Shown here piece after piece: positions 1 to 6,500 of a stretch of DNA of 8,457 bases. Location: positions 5,489 through 13,945 of the forward strand of contig DKEX01000066.1 in NCBI GenBank assembly GCA_002452295.1. The letters run 5' to 3'. The position numbers and the translations under genes are program-made. This DNA comes from Firmicutes bacterium UBA6811. GTDB lineage: Bacteria > Bacillota > SHA-98 > UBA4971. The notes below the pieces were generated by a model that was not told the DNA's origin, made no database searches, and worked only from the letters and a program-made list of their open reading frames with translations. The stretch's first letter is position 1; each line of letters opens with the position of its first letter.

Positions 1-776
1 CTTCGCCGCCAGGGCCCGCCTGGCTGTATGTAGAGATGAGAGGGATCAGACGGGTATGTCCCCCGGCGGTCGAGCGTGAACTGCTGCACAGAGGCACACG
101 AAAGGCCCGACCTCTCGACAGCCTCCGCGATGGTTTCCGCGGAGTTGTCCCTGCCCGTTTGTTTCACGATGTTCTCGACGGGATCGTAGTAGCGATACGT
201 ATTCCCGTGCACGGCAGGCCACGCGCCCGTAACGATGCTGGTCTGCATCGGGTTGGTGATGCTCGGGAAACCATTGCGGGCGGACGTAAAGAGGGCGCCG
301 CGCGAGGCTAGAAAGTTCAGAACGGGCGTGCCCAGCCCGCCGCTCGCGTTCGCCCATTCGTAGTAGTCGTAGGCGAACCCGTCCCAGTTAATGTATATCA
401 CGTAGTCCGCGAGAGGGCCCTGCGCCGCCGCCAGGCGAAGCGAGGCGCCCGATCCATCTGTCACGTTATCACCGGCTTCCGGAGTTGTTTCTTCCCCCTC
501 GTCCCGCCCGGACCCGGACACGGACTCAGACCCGGAGCTAGAGCTGGAGCTGGAGCTGGGACTGGATCTAACCTCAGGCTCGGACAGGTCCCCAGGCCCT
601 AGGCCAGGGCGCGAGCCGGCCTCGACCGCGCCCGGCACGTCGCCCGCCTGGCCGATGAGCCGTCCTCCGAGCGCCGGGACGGACCGCCGCGGCAATGACG
701 CAGCCACCATGAGCACGATTCCGAGGACAAGCGCGCAAGCAGCGCCGGCAAGGATGACCACCGTCTGCAGCTTCAT
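1..776 (-). CDS. Type I phosphodiesterase / nucleotide pyrophosphatase-like protein, exported or membrane-anchored (3' end beyond window)
   Basis: The reading frame is open from an ATG at 776-774 to the left edge, giving 258 N-terminal residues; the C-terminus is outside the window. Residues 5-27 are a hydrophobic segment after a single Lys, so it is a signal peptide or membrane anchor, and no lipobox is evident. Residues 30-120 are a low-complexity Pro/Ser/Gly/Glu linker. From residue 124 the alkaline-phosphatase-superfamily fold begins: YVIYINWDGF supplies the first metal Asp (D132), and FPSITNP followed by SIVTGAWPAVHGN (170-192) matches the family signature P[ST]xTxPN..SxxTGxxPxxHG with T174 at the nucleophile position. 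Known members hydrolyse phosphodiester or pyrophosphate bonds of nucleotides or lipids using two zinc ions; the substrate here is unknown. A GGCGGTGA stretch lies 5 nt before the start. It is on the same strand as the ROK gene, 191 nt downstream of it. Remaining metal ligands (D, H, H) should lie off the left edge, so activity cannot be fully judged. Confidence 0.88.
   Translation of the reverse strand, partial: MKLQTVVILAGAACALVLGIVLMVAASLPRRSVPALGGRLIGQAGDVPGAVEAGSRPGLGPGDLSEPEVRSSPSSSSSSSSGSESVSGSGRDEGEETTPEAGDNVTDGSGASLRLAAAQGPLADYVIYINWDGFAYDYYEWANASGGLGTPVLNFLASRGALFTSARNGFPSITNPMQTSIVTGAWPAVHGNTYRYYDPVENIVKQTGRDNSAETIAEAVERSGLSCASVQQFTLDRRGTYPSDPSHLYIQPGGPWRR
534..557 (-). repeat. Hexanucleotide repeat encoding an eight-serine run
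   Basis: On the minus strand the hexamer AGCTCC occurs four times in a row, the third copy being AGCTCT, and encodes Ser74-Ser81 of the phosphodiesterase-like protein. It is followed by further Gly/Ser/Glu codons (GSESVSGSG) made of related GGGTCC/GAGTCC units. It lies in the linker between the membrane segment and the catalytic domain. A unit of 6 nt keeps the frame, so copy-number change would only lengthen or shorten the linker. Confidence 0.8.
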
Positions 777-967
777 CGTGTCACCGCCGTCCGTACCACC
801 AGTCTTGCCGCGGCACCGTCCGCCGCCCATGCGGCTTCGCCTTCGGATCCACCCGCACATGCGGCCGCCTCGCATCCGTCCTGCCGCCACCGCTCATGGT
901 GAGAGGCACGCCCATTGCCGCCTGCATTCGGAAGGCCGACTTCGGCTGGCCCTGTTTCGGCGCTGCT
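777..967. other. Intergenic gap between ROK gene and phosphodiesterase gene
   Basis: This 191-nt gap separates two minus-strand genes. I see no sigma-A-type promoter and no T-tailed terminator. A small GCCG/CGGC hairpin with a four-base loop lies near 936-947. One minus-strand open frame (927-781, 48 codons) ends next to the downstream start, but it lacks a ribosome binding site and has no recognisable family, so I do not call it a gene. The two genes could be cotranscribed from the ROK promoter. Confidence 0.5.
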
Positions 968-2131
968 TCACGTGCGGTAGCTTGCCGCTCCGCGTTCGCC
1001 CATCTCGGGGAGATCCTCAGCGGGCGCATGGTTCCAGTAGAACCTGTCGAAAACGAGGCCCGCGAGACCGTGGGCGACCGCCATGTCCGCAAGCTGCGAC
1101 GGAAGGACGCGTGGCATCTGGCCCGGCGCCAGAAGGGCCCGCTCTTTCGCCACCGCCTCCACGCGCGACGCGAAATCCGGCCGTCCTCCGATGTCGCCGC
1201 CGAGCACGACAAGCTCGGGGTCGAGCAGGTTGACGAGGTTAACCAGGCCTGTAGCAGTGTATTCAACGAGCTGCCCGTCGGCCCCTTCACCCTTCCCGCC
1301 CTTCCATTCCTGAATCGAGGCCGACGCTACACCTGCGAGACACCCGATGTTCCCACACGAGCACCGCTCGCCGTGCATGTCCACGGTCATGTGCCCAAGC
1401 TCGCCCGCATGCATGCGGGCACCCACATAGGGCTTGCCGTTTACCACGAGCCCCGCTCCGAAGCCCCCCTCCCCTACCGCCAGATAAACAAAGTCGCTCA
1501 CGTTGCGGCCGTGTCCGTATGACCTTTCGCCCCACGCCGCCGCGCGCACATCGCGCTCGACGATCGCTGGCAGGGGAAACTCCCTCTGCAGCAGCGTCGC
1601 AAGGGGAAGGTTGTTCCACCGGAGCCTGGTTGACTTTGCGACGGTTCCGGTTCTGACATCAACGATACCGGGGATTCCGACACCAATGCCTGCTGCTGCG
1701 CCTCCTGTGCGCGGCAGCCTGGCGAGTGCTTTAGCCGTCACCCTGAGGACCTGGTCTACAGCGTTATCCGGGCTGGACAGGTCCAAAGGCTCCCTCACCA
1801 CCGACACCGGGTTACCTGCCAGGTCGATGATCCCCGACAAAACCCTCGCCACCTGCACGTCTATGATCACCGCGAAGCTTGCGCCCGCGTTCAGACTGAG
1901 CAGGATCGGGCACCGGCCGCCACCGTTGGCAGGGCAACCTTTCCTCTCGTGCACGAGCCCTGCCCCTACGAGATCTGACACTATACTGGAGACTGTCGAT
2001 GGGCTCAGCATGGTGAGCCTTGCTGCGTCCGCCCTTGATAGCGGCGCGTACTTCCGGATACAGTCCACGACGAGCATGGTATTGACTTTCTTGGCTAGCG
2101 ACGAGTCGGCGGTCCGCTTGAAATCTGACAT
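968..2131 (-). CDS. ROK-family (NagC/XylR-type) transcriptional regulator, divergent effector domain
   Basis: A 387-residue protein, about the usual length for ROK repressors. Residues 15-62 form a winged helix-turn-helix (ADAARLTMLSPSTVSSIVSDL is the helix-turn-helix core), followed by the Gly-rich wing NGGGRCP. Residues 85-365 are the sugar-kinase-like ROK domain with GIGVGIPGIVD (148-158) and the zinc signature GELGH...CSCGNIGCL with ligands H247, C257, C259 and C264. Members usually bind an operator and release it when a sugar or sugar derivative binds, some acting as activators. Several features depart from consensus: the sugar-contact motif END reads E192-R-D194, the Glu after GCL is Ala266, and only about 35 residues separate the GCL..S motif from LLDPELVVLGG, where I would expect about 60-70. 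The ATP loop is not conserved, as in other regulators. Start ATG 2131 has GAGG 9 nt upstream. It is divergent from the propeller/phosphatase genes and probably controls them, itself, or both. Confidence 0.93.
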   Translation of the reverse strand: MSDFKRTADSSLAKKVNTMLVVDCIRKYAPLSRADAARLTMLSPSTVSSIVSDLVGAGLVHERKGCPANGGGRCPILLSLNAGASFAVIIDVQVARVLSGIIDLAGNPVSVVREPLDLSSPDNAVDQVLRVTAKALARLPRTGGAAAGIGVGIPGIVDVRTGTVAKSTRLRWNNLPLATLLQREFPLPAIVERDVRAAAWGERSYGHGRNVSDFVYLAVGEGGFGAGLVVNGKPYVGARMHAGELGHMTVDMHGERCSCGNIGCLAGVASASIQEWKGGKGEGADGQLVEYTATGLVNLVNLLDPELVVLGGDIGGRPDFASRVEAVAKERALLAPGQMPRVLPSQLADMAVAHGLAGLVFDRFYWNHAPAEDLPEMGERGAASYRT

Positions 2132-2219
2132 ACATGGTTACCTCGCAGTCTGTAAGGAGCAGTCTTCGACCGAATAAGTTCGACACGAAAAGAAATCCCC
2201 CGGGCTCGGACACAGTACA

Positions 2220-2248
2220 ATGATACGACATATTCAATGGCATTTCAA
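2220..2248 (-). promoter_or_regulatory. Sigma-A-type promoter for the ROK gene
   Basis: On the minus strand, TTGAAA (2248-2243) and TATCAT (2225-2220) are separated by exactly 17 nt; each matches consensus at five of six positions. Transcription would start near 2213, giving an untranslated leader of about 80 nt before the ATG at 2131. The leader contains a CGAA/TTCG inverted repeat near 2171-2182. Confidence 0.65.
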
Positions 2249-2313
2249 CATCAACATGGATGGCGATCATAAATGCTGCTAACTAGCCTTTGCCTCCCAT
2301 TACTGAACACTTC

Positions 2314-2342
2314 TTGACTCAATTGGATGAAACTGATATACT
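2314..2342 (+). promoter_or_regulatory. Extended -10 sigma-A-type promoter for the propeller/phosphatase genes
   Basis: TTGACT (2314-2319) and TATACT (2337-2342) are 17 nt apart, each five of six to consensus, and a TGA sits directly before the -10 (extended -10 TGn). The start of transcription should be near 2349, leaving a leader of about 135 nt. The ACTGACAGT palindrome at 2340-2348 overlaps the end of the -10 and the start site, a position where a bound repressor would block transcription. Distance to the divergent promoter is about 65 nt between -35 boxes. Confidence 0.75.
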
Positions 2343-2425
2343 GACAGTAGACACAAAACGACACAATGGCAGTTTCTTCGAGTCCAGTAGGAATTTGCCC
2401 CGCGCCTTTTCAGTCAGATCGGCGA

Positions 2426-2454
2426 TGCACGACGCGCGATGGTACGCGTCTGCA
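2426..2454 (+). promoter_or_regulatory. 10-bp hairpin in the 5' leader
   Basis: TGCA plus GACGCG (2426-2429 and 2431-2436, with C2430 bulged) pairs with CGCGTC plus TGCA (2445-2454) around the 8-nt loop CGATGGTA. The structure ends 16 nt before the GAGGGGG ribosome binding site of the propeller gene. There is no T-tract, so it is not an intrinsic terminator. It may stabilise the mRNA, act as an operator dyad, or bind a protein. Confidence 0.55.
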
Positions 2455-2470
2455 AGCCTCAAAACTACAA

Positions 2471-2477
2471 GAGGGGG
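2471..2477 (+). promoter_or_regulatory. Ribosome binding site deciding the start at 2485
   Basis: GAGGGGG is followed 7 nt later by ATG at 2485, and the encoded protein then begins directly with a signal peptide. The longer in-frame start at 2290 lies upstream of the -35/-10 promoter elements and has no such site, so it is rejected. Confidence 0.85.
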
Positions 2478-2484
2478 TAAAGTT

Positions 2485-3330
2485 ATGTCCAAGAAAGTGT
2501 CGGTAGCAGTCGTTGTCATTCTGAGCATGGCGGTACTGCAGGCTGCTGTTGCAGCATCCGAGTGGGGCAAGCCTAAGCCATGGGAGCATTGTACCGCCGG
2601 AATAGAGAGAATGCCGTGCATATTTGGAAGTACGCTTTATTATGTCAAGGACTACGACATCTACACGTCAACCTGGGACGGCGCCTCAGGTAAATGGTCG
2701 GAGCCGCAGCCTGTTCCGGGCCCGATCAATACTGGTGCCAACGAGATTAACCCGTGTGTAGCAGGAGGCGGCAAGGTGCTCTATTTTGCCCGCTATGACC
2801 CGATAACTGACTATGATTTCTATCGTTCCGAATGGAACGGGGCAAAGGGCGAATGGGGCGAACCCGTAAAGATCGAGGAATTGAGCACGAACACCCAGGA
2901 GTGGGATGTCTGGGTCAACGATGACGAAACGACCGCCTACGTTACAACCAAGGGATCCTATGGTGGCGCCGCCTCAGTTGGTGACCGTGACATCTGGAAG
3001 TCCACCCGAAGCGGCGACAAATGGGCTACTCCTGTGAACATAGGGGCACCCGTTAATACCGCAGGCAGTGAGTGGAGCATTTTCGTCGATTCCGCCGGCC
3101 GCCTGTTTATCGACGGAAAGCGCGACGGCACGGTGGGAGGCTACGACATCTATGTCGCGGAAAGCGACACAGCCGCGCCCGTGAATGTGGGAGAGCCGCT
3201 CAACAGCGAGTTCGACGAGCGGGAAGTCGCCTTCGATGAGAGATTCTTCTTTTTCAGTGCAAGCAACAGAGAGGGCGGAGTCGGAGCCTACGACTTATGG
3301 TACTCAGTCAACCCGCCCGTTATCAAGTAG
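2485..3330 (+). CDS. Secreted PD40/WD40-like beta-propeller protein
   Basis: A 281-residue protein. MSKK followed by a hydrophobic core and AVLQAAVAA is a typical signal peptide, with cleavage probably around residue 24. The mature part repeats a PD40-type (TolB/WD40-like propeller) pattern: D-x-[YW] strands YDIYTSTW (57-64), YDFYRSEW (110-117), DRDIWKST (167-174), YDIYVAES (220-227) and YDLWYS (269-274), alternating with WxEP/WATP turns, 'NTGANE', 'NTAGSE', 'NSEFDE' strands and Gly/Asp loops. Five such repeats fit a five-bladed or incomplete six-bladed propeller. No catalytic motif is visible; such domains bind proteins or polysaccharide, or serve as scaffolds. It is first in the rightward gene set and precedes the large phosphatase, which has its own PD40 propeller. 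The partner and ligand are unknown. Two Cys (C36 and C45) lie near the N-terminus, with C91 further on. Confidence 0.88.
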   Translation: MSKKVSVAVVVILSMAVLQAAVAASEWGKPKPWEHCTAGIERMPCIFGSTLYYVKDYDIYTSTWDGASGKWSEPQPVPGPINTGANEINPCVAGGGKVLYFARYDPITDYDFYRSEWNGAKGEWGEPVKIEELSTNTQEWDVWVNDDETTAYVTTKGSYGGAASVGDRDIWKSTRSGDKWATPVNIGAPVNTAGSEWSIFVDSAGRLFIDGKRDGTVGGYDIYVAESDTAAPVNVGEPLNSEFDEREVAFDERFFFFSASNREGGVGAYDLWYSVNPPVIK

Positions 3331-3356
3331 GCATTGTTCTCTCGTATCAGGTCAAT
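3331..3356 (+). other. Short spacer; position of the guide if the downstream RNA is an omega-RNA
   Basis: Twenty-six nucleotides lie between the propeller stop codon and the bulged hairpin. If 3357-3520 is a HEARO/IscB-type scaffold, the roughly 16-20 nt ending at 3356 would occupy the guide position, because in that family the guide is copied from DNA flanking the left end of the element. Nothing else is recognisable here. Confidence 0.3.
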
Positions 3357-3381
3357 AGCCCCACGGCTAAAGCCGGGGGCT
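3357..3381 (+). repeat. Bulged hairpin resembling an IS200/IS605-type subterminal hairpin
   Basis: An 11-bp interrupted stem with one unpaired A (3363) and a two-base AA turn. No T-run follows (TGCGGC), so it is a poor intrinsic terminator. Similar CCCACGGCT...AGCC hairpins are familiar from ends of IS200/IS605-group elements, where TnpA recognises the imperfect hairpin. No second end, tnpA, tnpB or iscB is visible in the window, so if this is an end it belongs to a remnant or a non-autonomous copy. Confidence 0.5.
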
Positions 3382-3506
3382 TGCGGCAAAGATGATGCAA
3401 GTCTGGATTGACCAGCCCGAGCCTTGGAACAGAGGCTCCGTTATCCCGGTGACGACCGCTGGAACCCGGGGCGTTCCAAGATATCACTCGACCAGAATGA
3501 GCAAGC

Positions 3507-3511
3507 GGGAG
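3507..3511 (+). promoter_or_regulatory. Ribosome binding site for the large phosphatase, embedded in an RNA stem
   Basis: GGGAG lies 9 nt before ATG 3521, but only 3 nt before ATG 3515 and downstream of ATG 3497, so 3521 is the best start. Its last base is part of the 3' strand of stem (f) of the structured region (3486-3520), and that stem ends at the base before the start codon. Folding could therefore influence translation. Confidence 0.55.
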
Positions 3512-3520
3512 TCGATGAGT

Positions 3521-6500
3521 ATGAGGCGGCGCACGAGGCTGATTTCCATAATGATGGCGGTAGTAGTGGCGGTATTGTTAGGCCGGCTGTCGATTCCGTT
3601 GACTTCTCAAGAAGTCGGTCTGTGCGCCGCCTCTGAATTAAGCCCCCGTTCAGTTACCCTTGTGAACCTGGCTGATTTGCGTGTGACAAACGAACTGGGA
3701 GAACCAGTCTTGCTGGATAGAACGGTGACAGTCGAAGGGGTTGCAGTGGTGGACACCGGCAGATGGCACAATGCTGCTAATTACTTTGCCATCGTCGGAC
3801 CTGAGCCGCCTTCGGCCGGGCGCGGTGCAGGGACCAAGGAGCCGGTTGGCGAGCGGCTGTACGGAGTGCTAGTGTACCTACCAGGAACGACCCGTCCCGA
3901 GGTGAGAGCCGGAGATCTGGTTAGAGTAACCGGTAAAGTGTCAGTGCGTGGCTACACAACTGATTACGGCACCACTGTCGTCATGCCCTCTAAATCCGAA
4001 GACATCACAATTCTTGAGCAGACTCATCCTCTCGGCACTCTGACAGCGGGAGTAACGCTGCCTACTGACCCCACCTACTCTGAGGCGGAGCCTCTGGAGG
4101 GGCAGCTTGTGACCACAGAGGGGCGCATATCTCGCTACGATAACGAGGGGATCACGCGCGGGTTCTGGGTAGACGGAAGCCGTGACGGGAACACTGAGGA
4201 CGGCAAGGGCAAGATGCAGGTCAAGTTCTACGATTACGCAGGAATTGACATTACGAGCTTGAGAAATGGGGACTACGTGGTTGTTACAGGTGTCCTGGTT
4301 CAGGGCGATGATGCTCCTCCGTACAACAGCTTCTATTATCTACGGCCCACAAAGCAGGCAGACATCCGGAGTGACCCATCCAGAGCGCGGAAGGCGGCCG
4401 ACGGCGATGAAGCTGACATCGGGATGAGTTATCGCGTCGCTCAGCCTGTTCACTTGCCGGACAAAGGTATCTATCAATTGAGCTGCCTGGTATCCGGCTC
4501 TTCCTACCCGTTCGTCGATCAATTGTACCCGGATTGGAGGCCCGACGGCAGTGCAGTTGTGTTCACGCTGGGGAAGATCAAGTGTGCTCGCACGACCCAG
4601 GAAACGGCCGACCTGAACCTCTTTCTTCTCAAGTTTACCGGACAGACCGAGGTATCCCAACTTACCTTCGACAGGAACCCCAAGGCGTTCCCGCGCTGGT
4701 CACCTGACGGGCGCCGGGTAGCGTACTCTTCAGCCGTCAACCTGGATGAGGAGCAGGGGGACTGGGATATCTGGGTATGGGATCTCGACAGGGAGAATAA
4801 GCCGATTAGAGTAACAACCGATTCAAGTTATGATACTACCCCGGCCTGGTCGCCAGACGGGAAAAGCCTTGTATTTCGGTCAAACCGGGCTGGCAACTGG
4901 GATTTGTGGCGAGTGGATCTGTACGGAACGGGCAATCCCGTAAGGTTGATCGACTCTCCTGCCGATGAAGGCTATCCTGACTGGTCACCTGACGGATCGA
5001 CGATCGCGTATCAATCGGATTGCGACGGCGGCACCTTCAATATCTGGGTATTGCGCTTAAACGAGCGTGATGAAGGCCTAAGCCGACGCTGTCTGACTGA
5101 ACCGCTGTCAGGTAACTCAGTCTATCCGCGCTGGTCGCCGGATGGAAGCAAGATTGCTTTCATGTCAAATCACTACGGAACCTGGGATGTGTGGGTAGCT
5201 GATGTGCTGACCGGTCGCCTGCAGAGAGTCACAGACCTCGATGGGGACGAAAGATACCCGGCGTGGTCGCCTGACGGACGGCGGATTTTGTTCGCTTCAG
5301 ACCCGGGGCAGGGTTGGAATCTATACGTCGCTGATCTGCAGAAGATCGCTAGAATGCGGGGCGACAAGCCGGACGAGACGGGCGGAGCCGCCTCGACCGG
5401 AGCGGAACACCCGCATGAAGTCCAGGGGAACGCAGCCACGCCTGAAGGCTTCACCTGCGGCAAGGTGGTTTCCTCGGAGCCCGGCTTTGAACAAGAGGTT
5501 GCGCGGGCTCGCGCGACAGATCCCGCGGGTAACCGCTGCAACGACATCCCTGATGAAGGGGGAGCTGCAGGGATCAGCAGGATAGTCTCTCCGCTGCTGA
5601 CTCAACCCGCCTTTGTTCGCCCGGGGGATGCGATCTCCGTCAGAGTCCTGGCGCCGGAGAAAACGGCCGGAACGGCAGGCTGGCAAGCCAGGCTGTCAGT
5701 CCAAGGGGGAGCGATTGCCTGCCTGGACCACGCGCAAGCGCGATGTGACGATAACCGGCGTGATGCAGGTCTATCTGGCAGCAACAGGCAAGTCTTCGGA
5801 GCATCTGGAGCATCTTCGGAAAGAGCAACTGTGCTTTACGAAGTCCCTCTGTCAGTCGAGCAGGTCGCGCAGGAGAACGACGGTTACTGGCGTATCAAAG
5901 CCAGGGTTCCTTACTGCACACCGCTTGAGTTATACGATCTCATTGTGACTGTATCCACCGATAAGGGAAAAGCGGTCACTGACAGGCAGCCGAACGCCGT
6001 TAGGGTAACGCATGGCGTCCAGGATAGCTTCCGCTTCGCGATCCTTTCTGACGTTCACTTGAACAACGCGCGCTCGACCGGAGCGGGAACCGGTAACCCC
6101 GTCAACTATCTCCTCCTGAAGGCCATAGCAGAGCTTAACCTGTTGAAACCCGACTTTGTCATACTCCTGGGCGATCTGGTTGAAAGCAGTGCAGACACCT
6201 ATGACCGGGATTTCGAACAGATGTGGCACATACTGGATGAGTATGCGGAGTTCCCTGTGTATACTGTCATGGGAAATCACGATGGTCAGCGCGTCGGGCA
6301 GACCAGTGGTTTTGACTACTGGCACAGGTACTTCGGGCCCCTATATTATTCGTTCGACTGGGGCGACTGGCATTTCGCTGTGGTCAACACGTACGATCAC
6401 CCTACTCATCCTTCAGATAACGGAACCATCGGACCAACCCAACTTGACTGGCTGGAGAGGGACCTGCGGCTGGCTTCGTCCAGGAAGAAGCGCCTGGTAA

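Larger units (their letters stand above)
2132..2484. promoter_or_regulatory. Divergent intergenic control region
   Basis: This 353-nt non-coding stretch separates the leftward ROK gene and the rightward propeller gene. It is more AT-rich than its surroundings between about 2200 and 2400, and holds one good promoter in each direction (listed separately), a 9-nt palindrome AATGGCATT (2234-2242 region) overlapping the leftward -35 side, and a perfect ACTGACAGT palindrome at 2340-2348 at the rightward -10/start region. Either palindrome could be an operator half, but I see no long dyad of the kind typical for ROK repressors. The rightward leader contains a stable hairpin at 2426-2454. Confidence 0.7.
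3357..3520 (+). ncRNA. Candidate structured RNA, HEARO/IscB omega-RNA-like remnant
   Basis: The whole gap before the phosphatase start folds. (a) A 6-bp AGCCCC/GGGGCT stem (3357-3362 with 3376-3381) continues, after a single bulged A, into CGGCT/AGCCG (3364-3368 with 3371-3375), the form seen at IS200/IS605-type ends. (b) CTTGC/GCAAG can pair (3380-3384 with 3397-3401), partly competing with (a). (c) GAGCCT/AGGCTC (3419-3424 with 3433-3438) closes the loop TGGAACAG. (d) CGGT-gacg-ACCG (3447-3458), or alternatively CCCGG/CCGGG (3445-3449 with 3466-3470). (e) CTTGGAAC (3423-3430) is exactly complementary to GTTCCAAG (3473-3480), so the loop of (c) can form a pseudoknot. (f) ACTC+GAC pairs with GTC+GAGT (3486-3492 with 3511-3520) around a 3-nt bulge. 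HEARO RNAs consist of a left-end hairpin and a pseudoknotted scaffold directly before the iscB gene. Here the nuclease gene is missing and the phosphatase start codon follows at once. The structure is seen; the family name is inferred. Confidence 0.5.

Noticed and set aside
781..927. Minus-strand 48-codon open frame ending next to the phosphodiesterase start
   Set aside because: There is no ribosome binding site and no recognisable family, and long open frames are common by chance at this GC content.
655..1233. Plus-strand open frame over the phosphodiesterase start and ROK C-terminus
   Set aside because: It is Arg/Pro-rich shadow translation of two well-supported minus-strand genes.
1503..2177. 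Plus-strand 224-codon open frame antisense to the ROK gene
   Set aside because: It lies opposite a gene with clear helix-turn-helix and zinc motifs, and its translation has no recognisable domain.
2171..2182. CGAA-TAAG-TTCG inverted repeat as ROK operator
   Set aside because: Its arms are only 4 bp, too weak to support on sequence alone; it is mentioned within the leader description.
2290..2484. In-frame upstream extension of the propeller protein
   Set aside because: It starts upstream of the -35 and -10 promoter elements, lacks a ribosome binding site, and would bury the signal peptide 65 residues inside the protein.
3357..3381. Intrinsic terminator after the propeller gene
   Set aside because: The stem is strong but interrupted by a bulge and is followed by TGCGGC, with no T-run.
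3392..3520. Upstream extension of the phosphatase to ATG 3392, 3497 or 3515
   Set aside because: The stretch is densely folded, its translation is not protein-like, and only ATG 3521 has a well-spaced GGGAG directly before the membrane segment.
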